Shown here: in pieces, positions 15,128 to 24,324 of the stretch
Layout: the number at the start of each line of letters is the position of its first letter
Position numbering within the stretch: the stretch's first letter is position 1
Assembly (NCBI RefSeq): GCF_024171785.1
Contig: NZ_JAMTCK010000006.1
Location: 124,001 to 188,000 of the forward strand
DNA: 64,000 bases
DNA from: Goodfellowiella coeruleoviolacea
GTDB taxonomy: Bacteria; Actinomycetota; Actinomycetes; Mycobacteriales; Pseudonocardiaceae
Reading direction: 5' to 3'
The notes under the pieces: generated by a model
Database searches by the model: none
The model's input: the letters and a program-made list of their open reading frames with translations, nothing else
What the model was told of the DNA's origin: nothing
Made by a program: the position numbers and the translations under genes

Positions 15128-15143
15128 TGGCAGCATGCTGCCA
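15128..15143. promoter_or_regulatory. 16-bp perfect palindrome between divergent genes
   Basis: TGGCAGCATGCTGCCA lies between the aldo/keto reductase start (15086) and the LuxR-type regulator start (15186). A perfect dyad in this 99-bp divergent spacer is a good candidate operator for the adjacent regulator. No binding evidence. Confidence 0.6.
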
Positions 15144-15185
15144 ATCCTTGTCCACCGCCGCGCGGCGGGCGGACACTCGACCGCG

Positions 15186-15842
15186 ATGGACACCACCGAC
15201 CAGGTCGTGGTGGTGCACGGCGAGCGGGAGCTGCACGAGCGCACCGCCCACCTGCTGGCCACCGCCACCGAGGAGATCTGCTGCGCCGCCAACACCCTGT
15301 ACACGTGGCGGCGCGGCCACGCCGTGCCGGACACGACCCGTGCCGGGCAGCGGCCGGCGGGCGCGCCCCGGGTGCGCAAGCTGTTCCGCGCCGGCATGCT
15401 GCTCGACCCGTCCGAGGCGCAGCACGTGCACCAGGTCAGCAAGCAGGGCGTGGCCGTGCGCATCGGCGTGGACGAGCTGAACGAGACGATCATCATCGAC
15501 CGGCGGGTGGCCATCCTGGCCGGTGACACGGCCAGGGGGGCACGCGGCTACAGCGTGGTGTTCCTGCCCGAGGTGGTGCAGGCGGTGCGCACGCTGTTCG
15601 ACGCGGCCTGGCGCGCCGCCACCGACCTGGACGTGGTCGACCGGAGCCTGGCCGAGCTGCGCCCGCTGGCCCCGCGCATCCTGGAGCTGCTCGCCTCGGG
15701 CTGCAAGGACGAGACCGCGGCCCGCCGGCTGGGCCTGTCCCTGCGCACCTACCGGCGCCGGGTGGCCGAACTCATGGCCACGCTCGGTGCCGACTCCCGC
15801 TTCCAGGCCGGTGTGCGCGCCCACGAACTGGGCCTGATCTGA
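15186..15842 (+). CDS. LuxR-type HTH regulator with PLD/TrmB-like sensor region
   Basis: 218 residues. The N-terminal ~140 residues (EEICCAANTLYTW, GVAVRIGVDELNETIIIDRRVAIL) resemble the phospholipase D-like/TrmB C-terminal sensing fold found in a group of actinobacterial LuxR-family proteins. The C-terminal helix-turn-helix is ILELLASGCKDETAARRL with GLSLRTYRRRVAELM, a LuxR variant using TYRRR for the recognition helix. It probably controls the divergent reductase via the palindrome in front of it. Ribosome site is weak. Inducer unknown. Confidence 0.78.
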   Translation: MDTTDQVVVVHGERELHERTAHLLATATEEICCAANTLYTWRRGHAVPDTTRAGQRPAGAPRVRKLFRAGMLLDPSEAQHVHQVSKQGVAVRIGVDELNETIIIDRRVAILAGDTARGARGYSVVFLPEVVQAVRTLFDAAWRAATDLDVVDRSLAELRPLAPRILELLASGCKDETAARRLGLSLRTYRRRVAELMATLGADSRFQAGVRAHELGLI

Positions 15843-15846
15843 CCGG

Positions 15847-15876
15847 CCGGCCACCCGGATCGCACCGGGCGGCCGG
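15847..15876. terminator. Hairpin between convergent regulator and gpm genes
   Basis: CCGGCCACCCGG pairs with CCGGGCGGCCGG (11 of 12 positions) around the loop ATCGCA. It starts 5 nt past one stop codon and ends 12 nt before the other, so it can serve both strands. Confidence 0.65.
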
Positions 15877-15887
15877 CGGCCGTGGGC

Positions 15888-16637
15888 TCAGCGGCCCTGG
15901 TTGGCCACGGCCTGGATGGCGTCCTTGGCCGCCTCCGGGTCCAGGTAGACCCCGCCCGGGGTGACCGGCTCCAGGTTGTCGGTGAGGTCGTAGCGCAGCG
16001 GGATGCCGGTGGGGATGTTCAGCTTGGCGATCGCCTCGTCGGAGACCCCGTCCAGGTGCTTGACCAGCGCGCGCAGCGAGTTGCCGTGCGCGGCGACCAG
16101 CACGGTGCGACCGGCCCGCAGGTCCGGCACGATGGCCGACTCCCAGTAGGGCAGCAGCCGGGCCACCACGTCCTTGAGGCACTCGGTCAGCGGCGCGTGC
16201 GGGCCGAGGTCGGCGTAGCGCGGGTCGGTGTCCTGGCTGAACTCGCTACCCGGCTCGATCGGCGGCGGCGGGGTGTCGTAGGAGCGGCGCCAGAGCATGA
16301 ACTGCTCCTCGCCGTAGGTCTCCAGGGTCTGCTTCTTGTTCTTGCCCTGCAGCGCGCCGTAGTGGCGCTCGTTGAGCCGCCAGTCCCGGCGCACCGGGAT
16401 CCAGTGCCGGTCGGCCACGTCCAGGGCGATGTTCGCGGTCGAGATGGCCCGGCGCAGCAGTGAGGTGTGCAGCACGTCCGGCAGCAGGCCCGCGTCCCGC
16501 AGCAGCTCGCCGCCCCGCCGCGCCTCGGCTTCCCCCTTGGCCGACAGCGGCACGTCCACCCAGCCGGTGAACAGGTTCTCGGCATTCCACACGCTCTCGC
16601 CGTGGCGGAGCAGCACCAGAGTTCCGACAGCACCCAT
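15888..16637 (-). CDS. gpmA: 2,3-bisphosphoglycerate-dependent phosphoglycerate mutase
   Basis: Interconverts 3- and 2-phosphoglycerate in glycolysis. 249 residues, the normal dPGM length. Phosphohistidine motif [10 protein letters not shown] (His12), [14 protein letters not shown] and the second catalytic His in [11 protein letters not shown]. Upstream of senX3 on the same strand as in M. tuberculosis (gpm1-senX3), though here the reductase/regulator pair is inserted. ATG start; CAGGCT, a near -10 match, lies 6 nt before it. Confidence 0.95.
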   Translation of the reverse strand: MGAVGTLVLLRHGESVWNAENLFTGWVDVPLSAKGEAEARRGGELLRDAGLLPDVLHTSLLRRAISTANIALDVADRHWIPVRRDWRLNERHYGALQGKNKKQTLETYGEEQFMLWRRSYDTPPPPIEPGSEFSQDTDPRYADLGPHAPLTECLKDVVARLLPYWESAIVPDLRAGRTVLVAAHGNSLRALVKHLDGVSDEAIAKLNIPTGIPLRYDLTDNLEPVTPGGVYLDPEAAKDAIQAVANQGR

Positions 16638-16762
16638 GCGTCCAGCCTGCCAGAGCTGACCAGCCCGAAGTCAGCCACCCCGACCCGCCACGGGCCAGCA
16701 CGGCAGAGGTACAGGTCCGATCACCGCCAGCGTGGGGCGGTGCGCGCGGTCAGGCTGGGGGC

Positions 16763-17308
16763 GTGACAGCGACACCACCCAGCACAGCGACACCAGCCGA
16801 CACAGCAACGTCCCCCGACGCGGTGGCATCCCCCGACGCAGCGACACCGTCCAGCGCGGCGGTGGCAGCACCCGCCGGGTCGGCCGGGGACGGCCTGGCC
16901 GTGCTCAGGGGCATGTACGCGGCCGAGGCGCGGTACCTGGCGGCGGGCGGGCCGGGGGTGGCCGACTTCGCGCCGCTCGCGCCGTTCTTCGCGCCGGACG
17001 TGGTGCTGCACCAGGCGGACGGGCTGCCCTACGGCGGGACGTGGCGCGGGCACGCGGGGATGGAGCGGTTCTTCGTGGCGATGAGCCAGGCGTGGGAGTC
17101 GTTCGAGATCGGGGAACAGCGGTTCCTGGTGGACGGGCCGGACATCGCGGTGCTGACCCAGGTGCGGGCCACGGCCAGGGCGACCGGCCGCGTCCTGGAG
17201 TTCCCGATCCTGCAGCGGGTGGTGGTGGCCGACGGCCGGATCACCGAGGTGTGGCCGTTCTACTGGGACACCGCCGCGATCGCGCAGGCCTGCGCCGACC
17301 AGGGCTGA
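16763..17308 (+). CDS. SnoaL-like (NTF2-fold) protein
   Basis: The last ~135 residues form a SnoaL/NTF2-like cone: LRGMYAAEARYLAAGG, FFAPDVVLHQADGLPYGGTWRGHAGMERFF (split by conserved turns) and ITEVWPFYWDT. Family members include polyketide cyclases, isomerases and many uncharacterised proteins; no catalytic set can be assigned. Residues 1-40 are Thr/Ala/Pro/Asp repeats (STATPAD, TATSPD, AVASPD) and may be disordered, or the real start may be further downstream near MYAAEA. GTG with GGGGG just upstream. Convergent with the acyl-CoA ligase gene, 14 bp apart. Confidence 0.75.
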   Translation: MTATPPSTATPADTATSPDAVASPDAATPSSAAVAAPAGSAGDGLAVLRGMYAAEARYLAAGGPGVADFAPLAPFFAPDVVLHQADGLPYGGTWRGHAGMERFFVAMSQAWESFEIGEQRFLVDGPDIAVLTQVRATARATGRVLEFPILQRVVVADGRITEVWPFYWDTAAIAQACADQG

Positions 17309-17321
17309 CGACCGACCAGGG

Positions 17322-18881
17322 CTACCGCGCGCGCAGGTCCTTGCGGAGGATCTTGCCCGAGGCGGACTTGGGGATGGCGTCGACGAACTCCACCACCCGG
17401 ACCTTCTTGTGCGGGGCGACCCGCTCGGCGACGAAGGACATCACCGCGGCGGCGTCCAGGTCGGTGGCGCCGGCCTGCCTGACCACGAACGCCTTGGGCA
17501 CCTCCTCGCCGTCGCCGTCGCGCACCCCGACCACGGCCGCGTCGGCGATGCGCGGGTGGGTGAGCAGCAGCGCCTCCAGCTCGGCCGGGGGCACCTGGTA
17601 GCCCTTGTACTTGATCAGCTCCTTCACCCTGTCCACAATGGACACACAGCCGTTCTCGTCCACGGTGGCCACGTCGCCGGTGTGCAGGAAGCCCTCGGCG
17701 TCCAGGGTGGCGCTGGTCGCCTCCGGGTTGTTCAGGTAGCCCTTCATCACGTTGGGGCCCCGGCACCACAGCTCGCCGCGCTCGCCGACGCCGACCTCCG
17801 CGCCGGTGACCGGGTCGACGATCTTGCACTCCATGTTCGGCAGGGTCAGCCCGACCGTGTCCAGCGAGATGTCGTCGCGGTCGTCCGGGATGGCGTGGCT
17901 GACCGGGCTCATCTCGGTCATGCCGTAGCCCTGCCGCACGGCGCAGCCCAGCCGGGCGCGCACGGCCGCGGCCAGTTCGGCGTCCAGCGGCGCGGCGCCG
18001 GAGAAGAGCACCTCCACCGAGGACAGGTCGTACTCGTCGACCACGGGGTGCTTGGCCAGGGCGACCGCGATCGGCGGGGCGATGTAGATCCGGTTGATCC
18101 GGTGCGCGGCGACGGTCGCGCAGAACTGGGCCAACTCGAAGCGGGGCAGGGTCACCACGGTCGCGCCGATGGCCAGCAGGTGGTTCATCACCACGGTCAT
18201 GCCGTAGATGTGGAAGAACGGCAGCACGGCGAGCACCCGGGTGCGCGCCGGGTCCAGGCTCATCAGCGCCTGGCTCTGCACGATGTTGGCCACCAGGTTG
18301 CGGTGGGTCAGCATGACGCCCTTGGCCCGCCCGGTGGTGCCCGAGGAGTAGGGCAGCACGGCGATGTCCTCGACCGGGTCCACCCGCACCTCGGGCACGG
18401 GCGCGGTGGTGGCCAGCAGGTCGGCCAGCGCGCGGTGGCCCTCGGCCCGGTCGAGCACCAGCACCTCCTCGACGCCGGCCGCCTGGGCGGCCGCGTCGGC
18501 GCGCTCCACCAGTGCCGACACCGTGAACAGCAGCCGCGCCTTGGCGTCGATGAGCTGGGTGGCCACCTCGTCGGCGGTGTAGAGGGCGTTGACCGTGGTG
18601 ACGGTGGCGCCGGCGCGCAGCACCCCGTGGAAGACCACGGCGTAGGCGGGGGTGTTGGGGCTGAACAGGCCCACCACGTCACCGCGGCCGATGCCCAGCT
18701 CGGCCAGTGCGGCGGCGAGCCGGTCCACCTGCCCGGCCAGTTCGGCGAAGGTGAGCGCGCGACCGGTCACCCCGTCGATCAGCGCGGGCTTGTCGGCGTG
18801 GTCGCGGATGTTCGCGTAGAGGTAGTCGGGCAGTGCCACCTCCGGCACCTCGACGTCCGGGAACGGGCTGCGGAAGACCAT
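17322..18881 (-). CDS. Acyl-CoA ligase, 4-coumarate-CoA ligase-like (ANL superfamily)
   Basis: 519 residues that activate a carboxylic acid with ATP and transfer it to CoA. P-loop YSSGTTGRAKGVMLTH, QGYGMTEMSP, HTGDVATVDENG, hinge DRVKELIKYKGYQVPP and the C-terminal catalytic Lys in PKSASGKILRKDL are all intact. Closest in style to 4-coumarate/fatty acyl-CoA ligases; the substrate is unknown. ATG has AAGGGGG 5-6 nt upstream. It ends against the SnoaL-like gene. A SnoaL-like and a CoA ligase could belong to one secondary pathway, but they are convergent. Confidence 0.9.
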   Translation of the reverse strand: MVFRSPFPDVEVPEVALPDYLYANIRDHADKPALIDGVTGRALTFAELAGQVDRLAAALAELGIGRGDVVGLFSPNTPAYAVVFHGVLRAGATVTTVNALYTADEVATQLIDAKARLLFTVSALVERADAAAQAAGVEEVLVLDRAEGHRALADLLATTAPVPEVRVDPVEDIAVLPYSSGTTGRAKGVMLTHRNLVANIVQSQALMSLDPARTRVLAVLPFFHIYGMTVVMNHLLAIGATVVTLPRFELAQFCATVAAHRINRIYIAPPIAVALAKHPVVDEYDLSSVEVLFSGAAPLDAELAAAVRARLGCAVRQGYGMTEMSPVSHAIPDDRDDISLDTVGLTLPNMECKIVDPVTGAEVGVGERGELWCRGPNVMKGYLNNPEATSATLDAEGFLHTGDVATVDENGCVSIVDRVKELIKYKGYQVPPAELEALLLTHPRIADAAVVGVRDGDGEEVPKAFVVRQAGATDLDAAAVMSFVAERVAPHKKVRVVEFVDAIPKSASGKILRKDLRAR

Positions 18882-19291
18882 CGGAACCCCCTTGTTCACC
18901 TGCCGTGCCAGCACCGACCTGAGCCGCTCACCCCGACACGGCGATCGTGATGCAGGCCACAGACTAGCGTCAAGGGAGCCACGCTCCGCTACCGGCAGCT
19001 ACCCCACAGTTAATTAACACGGCTAAGAACACACGAATGGAGCAGCGGCGAAACCTTGTGGGCACCTCGTCGCTTCTGCCAAGTTGACAGGGCTCACCGC
19101 GAACCGGCTCCCACGCACTCCCCGGGTCGCGACGAGCAGCCATCGTGGTCCGTCTCCCCCCCCTGGCGGATCGCGCCCGCTCGGTTCCCCGGGACCCCCC
19201 GCCGGTGGAACCGCCGCAGCGGGGACCTGACGCGGGGCGGCTCGACGCACGACTCCCCCTCTCTCCCGAGCCGCCTCGCGCCCCCGCTGGT
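18882..19291. other. 410-bp intergenic region with AT-rich palindrome
   Basis: No credible gene. GTTAATTAAC at 19009-19018 is a perfect palindrome in the only AT-rich stretch nearby, and lies about 130 bp upstream of the acyl-CoA ligase start. TTGACA at 19083-19088 resembles a -35 box on the plus strand without a matching -10. The rest is GC-rich and featureless. Confidence 0.5.
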
Positions 19292-19909
19292 CTAGTCCAC
19301 CCGGGGCCGGCCCGGGCGTTCTCCGCGCAGCACACCCGCCAGGACCGTGGTCACCACCCGGTGCAGGGCCGCGCGTTCCGGCGCGGTGCCCGTCCGGTCG
19401 GCGTGCAGCAGGTGCCCGGTCCCGATCAGGGTGGCCGCGAGCGTGTCGACCTCGGCGTCCGCCGCGATCCGGCCCAGGTCCCGTTCGGCGGTGAGGTAGC
19501 CGGCGACCATGACGCACGCCTCGGTGAGCACCGGGACACCGGCCGGCCAGGCCTGGCGCAGCCGGGCGCGCAGCTCGTCCCGGAAGGTGACCAGGGGGAC
19601 GATCGCGACCGCGACCGAGGAGAACACGGCCACCAGCGCGTCGGTGAGGTTGCCGACGACCGTGCCCGTCCCCGCGGCCTCGCGCAGGGCGGCGGCCTGC
19701 GGGTCCATCCGGTCGACGCGGTCCAGCACGAACTCGGCGAGGAAACCGTCGAAGTCGGTGAAGTGCCGGTGCAGCACGCCCTTGGCGCACCCCGCCTCGG
19801 TGGTGACCGCCCGGCTGGTCAGCCCGCTCGGCCCGTCCCGGAGCAGCACCCGCTCGGCCGCGCCGAACAGCTGCTCGCGCACATCCCGGAGGTGGACGCC
19901 TGTCGGCAC
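19292..19909 (-). CDS. TetR family transcriptional regulator
   Basis: 205 residues. Helix-turn-helix LTSRAVTTEAGCAKGVLHRHF followed by FDGFLAEFVLDRVDRM, standard for TetR; the C-terminal ligand domain is variable. I choose GTG 19909 (PTGVHLRDVREQL) because AGGGGTG lies 6 nt upstream; longer frames would run into the operator region. Divergent from the methyltransferase gene with twin palindromes between them, so it very likely represses itself and that gene. Confidence 0.85.
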   Translation of the reverse strand: MPTGVHLRDVREQLFGAAERVLLRDGPSGLTSRAVTTEAGCAKGVLHRHFTDFDGFLAEFVLDRVDRMDPQAAALREAAGTGTVVGNLTDALVAVFSSVAVAIVPLVTFRDELRARLRQAWPAGVPVLTEACVMVAGYLTAERDLGRIAADAEVDTLAATLIGTGHLLHADRTGTAPERAALHRVVTTVLAGVLRGERPGRPRVD

Positions 19910-19954
19910 CGGACACCCCTGCCTCTCCTGGTCGGTTCCCCGCCCGACTGTACA

Positions 19955-19991
19955 AGTGGGCAAGTGCCCACTACGGTGGGCGCATGCCCAC
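19955..19991. promoter_or_regulatory. Twin operator palindromes for the TetR regulator
   Basis: AGTGGGCA-AG-TGCCCACT (19955-19972) and GTGGGC-GCAT-GCCCAC (19976-19991) share the half-site GTGGGC and have centres 20 bp apart. The second covers the ATG of the methyltransferase at 19984. Two same-face sites suggest cooperative binding of two dimers. Confidence 0.75.
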
Positions 19992-20811
19992 TTCAGCGGA
20001 GCCCACCCCACCCACCCCCCGTGAGCCGCACCAGGCCCGGGAGATGGCCGAGTCGTTCGGCGTGGACGCCGAGCGCTACGACCGCACCCGGCCCCGCTAC
20101 CCGGACGCCCTGGTCGAGCGGATCGTCGCGGCCAGCCCCGGGCCGGACGTGCTCGACGTCGGCACCGGCACCGGCATCGCGGCCAGGCAGTTCCAGGCGG
20201 CCGGCTGCCGGGTGCTCGGCGTCGAGCCGGACCCGAGGATGGCCGCGTTCGCGCGGCGCGCCGGGACCGAGGTGGCGGTCAGCACGTTCGAGGCCTGGGA
20301 CCCGGCCGGGCACACCTGCGACGCGGTCATCGCCGGGCAGACCTGGCACTGGGTGGACCCGGTGGCCGGCGCGGCCAAGGCGGCCCAGGTGCTGCGGCCC
20401 GGCGGCCGGCTGGCCGTGTTCTGGAACGCGTTCCAGGCCCCGCCCGAGCTGGCCGAGGCCGTTGTCGAGGTCTACCGGCGGGTGCTGCCCGACTCGCTCG
20501 GTGCCCAGGCCGCCGCGATGAGGGACCAGGACCCCTACGGCGCCATGTGCGACAAGGCGGCCGACGGGATGCGGCGGGCGGGCGCGTTCGGCGCGCCGGA
20601 GCGGTGGCGGTTCGACTGGGAGCTGTCCTACACCCGGGACGAGTGGCTGGACCTGCTGCCCACCCAGGGCATCCACACCCGGCTGCCCCCGGACACCCTG
20701 GCGGAGCTGCTGGCGGGCATGGGGGCGGCGGTGGACGCGCTGGGCGGTGCCTTCACCGCGCACTACACCACCGTGGTGGTCACCGCGGCCCGGACACCTG
20801 ACCCGGCCTGA
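19984..20811 (+). CDS. Class I SAM-dependent methyltransferase
   Basis: 275 residues. SAM-binding motif I VLDVGTGTGIAARQF, acidic end of strand 2 GVEPDPRM, and motif IV/post-I CDAVIAGQTWHWVDP typical of the Methyltransf_11 group. FGVDAERYDRTRPRYP precedes the domain, as in many UbiE-like small-molecule methyltransferases. Acceptor unknown. The start codon is inside an operator palindrome, so expression is probably shut off tightly by the TetR protein and released by its ligand, a pattern seen in resistance or detoxification genes (inference). Confidence 0.85.
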   Translation: MPTSAEPTPPTPREPHQAREMAESFGVDAERYDRTRPRYPDALVERIVAASPGPDVLDVGTGTGIAARQFQAAGCRVLGVEPDPRMAAFARRAGTEVAVSTFEAWDPAGHTCDAVIAGQTWHWVDPVAGAAKAAQVLRPGGRLAVFWNAFQAPPELAEAVVEVYRRVLPDSLGAQAAAMRDQDPYGAMCDKAADGMRRAGAFGAPERWRFDWELSYTRDEWLDLLPTQGIHTRLPPDTLAELLAGMGAAVDALGGAFTAHYTTVVVTAARTPDPA

Positions 20812-20867
20812 TCCCACCGCGCCCGCGGCCCCGCCACCCGAGGCCCCCACCGCCCGAGGCCGCGCCC

Positions 20868-21818
20868 TCAGTCGGCCGCCGTGCCCGCCGGGTCCACCGT
20901 GCCGGCCGGGGCCAGCGCGGCCCTGGCCCGGCCAGCGGCGCGGCGGCGGCGGTGGCGCACCAGCCACAGCACCACGGCCACCGGCACCCCGAACACCAGC
21001 AGGAACGGCAGCACCGCGCCCAGCCCGACCAGCAGCCCGCCGAGCACGGCCGTCAGCGCGCGCCAGCCGCCGGCCAGCGCGTCGACGAACCCGGTGGACT
21101 CCTCGGCCGGCTCGCCAGCGGGCGAGGTGGCGCTGATGGTCAGCGTGACCGTGGACAGGGCCACCTGGTCGGCCAGGCCGGCGCGGCGCCGCCGCAGCGA
21201 CTCCAGTTCGCCCTGCCGCCGGGTCAGCTCGTTCTCCACCTGGGTGATCTCACCGATGGTCTTGGCCTGCTGGAACAGCGCCAGCACCCGGTCGACGCTG
21301 GCCTGCTGCGCGCTGATCAGGCCGTCCAGGTCGGCGACCTGGCCGGTGACGTCCTGGCTGGTCTGGCGCACCCACTCGACCTGGCCGAGCCGGCCGAACT
21401 CGTCCAGCACCGCGTCCAGCCGGTCCGGCGGCACCCGCAGGGTCAGCCGCACCTGGGCCGGGGCGGACTCCTCCTCGGCGAGGTGGCCGCCGGCCGCGGT
21501 CACCGCGTCCCTGGCCCGCCTGGCCACCTGGGCGGGGTCGGTGCTGGTCAGGTTGACCTCGGCGGTGCGCACCACCGCGCGGCCGGCACTCGGGTCGGCG
21601 GCGGTGCCGGGCTGGCCGGTGTCCGGGGTGGCGGTGCCGGCTCTGTTCTGGTCGCCGCCGGCCTGGCTGTCGGCCTTGCCCTCGCCCGGGCTGTTGGTGG
21701 CGACGCCGGGAACGGGCTGCTCGGCCACGGAGGCCGTTTCCCCGGCCCCCGCCGAGCAGCCCGACACCAGGCCGAGCACGCCCAGCGCGGCCAACGCCAC
21801 GAGTGTGGTCCTGCGCAC
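20868..21818 (-). CDS. DUF4349 lipoprotein
   Basis: 316 residues. Signal peptide with lipobox LVSGC (Cys21), a disordered linker to ~75, the DUF4349 domain (VRTAEVNLT, VRLTLRVPPDRLDAVL, GQVEWVRQTSQDVTGQVADL, then a coiled coil at QVENELTRRQGELESLRRRRAGL), a final transmembrane segment (VLGGLLVGLGAVLPFLLVF) and a basic cytoplasmic tail. Lipid anchor plus C-terminal TM is the usual design of this family. Function unknown; an envelope role is likely. GTG with GGAGGGGG upstream. Confidence 0.83.
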   Translation of the reverse strand: MRRTTLVALAALGVLGLVSGCSAGAGETASVAEQPVPGVATNSPGEGKADSQAGGDQNRAGTATPDTGQPGTAADPSAGRAVVRTAEVNLTSTDPAQVARRARDAVTAAGGHLAEEESAPAQVRLTLRVPPDRLDAVLDEFGRLGQVEWVRQTSQDVTGQVADLDGLISAQQASVDRVLALFQQAKTIGEITQVENELTRRQGELESLRRRRAGLADQVALSTVTLTISATSPAGEPAEESTGFVDALAGGWRALTAVLGGLLVGLGAVLPFLLVFGVPVAVVLWLVRHRRRRAAGRARAALAPAGTVDPAGTAAD

Positions 21819-22013
21819 GCGAGTCCCCCTCCGTCACGTGGTCTGGTCAGGTGTGTGACGGAGCACGCGCCCAGCCGCGTTGCGCTGACCCACCAACTTC
21901 GGGCGATCGTCCATCATGTGGGACATTTCTTCTCATCATCTGGGCGGATCGGTTACGCTCCCGCGGGTCGTTCCCGCTGACGAGGCAAGGCGGCCGCAGG
22001 AGGAGGTAAGGCA

Positions 22014-22385
22014 GTGGTCGAAGCAGAGGCCCTTGCGACGCCCTGGCAGGTCCGGTTCCGGGCGGGCGGCAACGAGAGCGTCGCCGACACGCACAAAGCC
22101 GGTGTCGGCGGTTCGGCGGGCATGCGACCGCACGAACTGCTGGAGGCCGCCCTGGCCACGTGCATGACCATCTCGGCGCGGATGGCACTGGCCGATCTCG
22201 GCGTCACCGACGCCGAGGTGGGTGTGCGGGTGCACCTGGAACGCGAGGAGTCGACCACGCGGTTCCGCTACGACCTCCTGCTCGCCCCGGAACTCGAGGC
22301 CCACCGCGCCGCGATCGTGGCGCGCGTCGAGTGCTCACCGGTGCGCTCCACCCTGAGCAAGGCGCTGGTGTTCGAACCCGCCTGA
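22014..22385 (+). CDS. OsmC/Ohr family protein
   Basis: 123 residues. OsmC-like peroxide-handling fold: GMRPHELLEAALATCMTISARM carries the first redox Cys, and VARVECSPVRSTL the second. OsmC/Ohr proteins reduce organic hydroperoxides through this Cys pair. GTG start with a strong AGGAGG 7 nt upstream, and TACGCT about 45 nt upstream as a possible -10. It ends 8 bp from the convergent YbjN-like gene. Confidence 0.85.
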   Translation: MVEAEALATPWQVRFRAGGNESVADTHKAGVGGSAGMRPHELLEAALATCMTISARMALADLGVTDAEVGVRVHLEREESTTRFRYDLLLAPELEAHRAAIVARVECSPVRSTLSKALVFEPA

Positions 22386-22392
22386 CCCGCTG

Positions 22393-22887
22393 CTACTCGG
22401 TGATGAGGTGCTGGAACGCCCGCAGGTTGTGCAGGGGCTCGCCGCGGGAGACCCGCCAGTCCCACTCCCGGCGGATCGCGTCGGCGAACCCGATCTCCAG
22501 CAGGGTGTTGAAGTCGTTGTCGGCCGCGTCGAGCACCTGGCCGAGCAGCCGGTCCAGCTCGTCCGGGGTGACCGCGTGCAGGCCGACGCGGCCGACCAGG
22601 TAGATGTCGCCGGCGGCGTCCAGCGTGTAGTGCACGCCGTAGAGCTTGGCGTTGCGCCGCAACAGGAACTGGTAGACGTCCTGGTGCGCCTGGTCGGGCC
22701 GGCGGCAGACGAACGCCTCCACCAGCAGCGCGTGCGCGCCGAGGACCAGCCAGCAGTTGGTCTGCAGCTTCTTGCTGCCCGGCAGGGTCACGAAGTACTG
22801 GCCCACGTCCTCGCGCTGGTAGGTCAGCTCACGATCGTCCAAAGTGGACGAGATGATCCGGTCGAGTTCGGCCAGCCGCTCCCGCAC
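22393..22887 (-). CDS. YbjN domain protein (Rv0487-like)
   Basis: 164 residues related to the YbjN/type III secretion chaperone-like fold: YQREDVGQYFVTLPG, NCWLVLGAHALLVEAFVCR and the acidic C-terminal EIGFADAIRREWDWRV. Located immediately downstream of mshA on the same strand (51 bp) as Rv0486-Rv0487, a conserved pairing. A chaperone or adaptor role is possible but not shown. GTG start with GAGGAGG 6-7 nt upstream. Confidence 0.82.
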   Translation of the reverse strand: MRERLAELDRIISSTLDDRELTYQREDVGQYFVTLPGSKKLQTNCWLVLGAHALLVEAFVCRRPDQAHQDVYQFLLRRNAKLYGVHYTLDAAGDIYLVGRVGLHAVTPDELDRLLGQVLDAADNDFNTLLEIGFADAIRREWDWRVSRGEPLHNLRAFQHLITE

Positions 22888-22938
22888 GCCGGCACCTCCT
22901 CACTGGTTGCCCACTGCTCCGCCCCGCGCTGCCGGTCC

Positions 22939-24324
22939 CTATTGTGCGGACCGCAGGCTCGCCGTGAACGCGCCCGCGGCCTCGGCGTACCCGGTCAGCA
23001 GTGCCGCGGCCGTGCGGTCCCAGGAGAAGCCCCTGGCGTGGCCGGGCGCGTTCGCCGCCAACTGCGCGCGGTAGCCCGGCCGCAGCGCCACCCGCTCCAG
23101 CGCCCTCGCCCAGTCCACCGGGTGGTGACCGCGCACCAGCAGCCCGGAGGAGCCGTCGGCCACGGCCACCGGCAACCCGCCCACCCTGGCCGCCACCACC
23201 GGCGTGCCGCACGCCTGGGCCTCCAGTGCCACCAGGCCGAACGACTCGTTGTGGCTGGGCACGGCCACCACGTCGGCGGCCCGGTAGACGCGGGCCAGAT
23301 CCGGCCCCGGCTGCGGCGGCAGGAAGCGCACCACGTCGCCGACGCCCAACGCGGCCACCAGCGCGCGCAGCGCCTCGGGCTGGTCCAGGCCGTTGCCCGA
23401 CGGCCCGCCGACCACCAGCACCACCAGGCGCTCGCGCAGCTCCGGCTGGCGGGCCAGCATCTCGGCGGCGGCCCGCACCAGCACGTCCGGCGCCTTGAGC
23501 GGCTGGATCCGGCCGACGAAGGCCAGCACCACGGCGTGCGGCGGCAGGCCCAGTTCGGCCCGGGCCGCGGCCTGGTCGCCCGGGGTGAACCGGTCCACGT
23601 CCACGCCCGGCGGCACGATCAGCACCTTGGCCGGGTCGGCCTGGTAGAGCTGGATCAGCTCGTCGGCCTCCACCCGGGTGTTGGCCACCAGCCGGTCGGC
23701 CTCGGCCACCACCTGCTCCTCGCCGATCACCCGGCTGCGCGGCTCGGGCCGGTCGCCGTCGGCCAGCGCGGCGTTCTTGACCTTGGCCAGGGTGTGCGCG
23801 GTGTGCACCAGCGGCACCCCCCAGCGGTCCCTGGCCAGCCAGCCGACCTGCCCGGACAGCCAGTAGTGCGAGTGCACCACGTCGTAGTGGCCCGGCTCCT
23901 GCCTGGCCTCGGCGCGTAACACCCCGGCGGTGAACGCGCACAGCTGCGCGGGCAGCTCGGTGCGGCCCAGCCGCTCGAACGGCCCGGCCGCCACGTGCCG
24001 GACGGTCACCCCGGGGGCGAGTTCCACGCTGGGCGGCAGGTCCGAGGAGGTGGCCCTGGTGAACACCTCCACGGCCACGCCCCGCTCGGCCATCCGGGTG
24101 GCGGTCTGCACGATGTAGACGTTCATGCCGCCGGCGTCGCCGGTGCCCGGCTGCTCCAGCGGGGAGGTGTGCACGGACAGCACCGCGACCCGGCGCAGCC
24201 GGTGGGCGGCCTGGCTCGGGATGCCGTCCCGGCTCGTCGCGGTGTGCAGGGACCGGTCGGGTCCTGGCTGGTCGTCGGCGGTGCGGGTCGGGCGGATCGA
24301 CAGCTGGGTGGCGTGGTCGGTCAC
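22939..24324 (-). CDS. mshA: D-inositol-3-phosphate glycosyltransferase MshA
   Basis: First enzyme of mycothiol synthesis; transfers GlcNAc from UDP-GlcNAc to 1-L-inositol 1-phosphate. 461 residues, GT4 (GT-B) fold: acceptor-side [23 protein letters not shown], and the donor-side [20 protein letters not shown] with the conserved Glu residues. N-terminal ~50 residues are a variable leader. GTG overlaps the upstream hydrolase stop as GTGA, so translation is coupled. Mycothiol is the main actinobacterial thiol. Confidence 0.95.
   Translation of the reverse strand: MTDHATQLSIRPTRTADDQPGPDRSLHTATSRDGIPSQAAHRLRRVAVLSVHTSPLEQPGTGDAGGMNVYIVQTATRMAERGVAVEVFTRATSSDLPPSVELAPGVTVRHVAAGPFERLGRTELPAQLCAFTAGVLRAEARQEPGHYDVVHSHYWLSGQVGWLARDRWGVPLVHTAHTLAKVKNAALADGDRPEPRSRVIGEEQVVAEADRLVANTRVEADELIQLYQADPAKVLIVPPGVDVDRFTPGDQAAARAELGLPPHAVVLAFVGRIQPLKAPDVLVRAAAEMLARQPELRERLVVLVVGGPSGNGLDQPEALRALVAALGVGDVVRFLPPQPGPDLARVYRAADVVAVPSHNESFGLVALEAQACGTPVVAARVGGLPVAVADGSSGLLVRGHHPVDWARALERVALRPGYRAQLAANAPGHARGFSWDRTAAALLTGYAEAAGAFTASLRSAQ

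Noticed and set aside
19983-20811. Resistance methyltransferase for a specific antibiotic
   Set aside because: The motif set is generic class I; nothing in the sequence identifies an rRNA or drug target.
22408-23919. Plus-strand open frame opposite mshA
   Set aside because: Complement of a well-conserved glycosyltransferase; no domain of its own.
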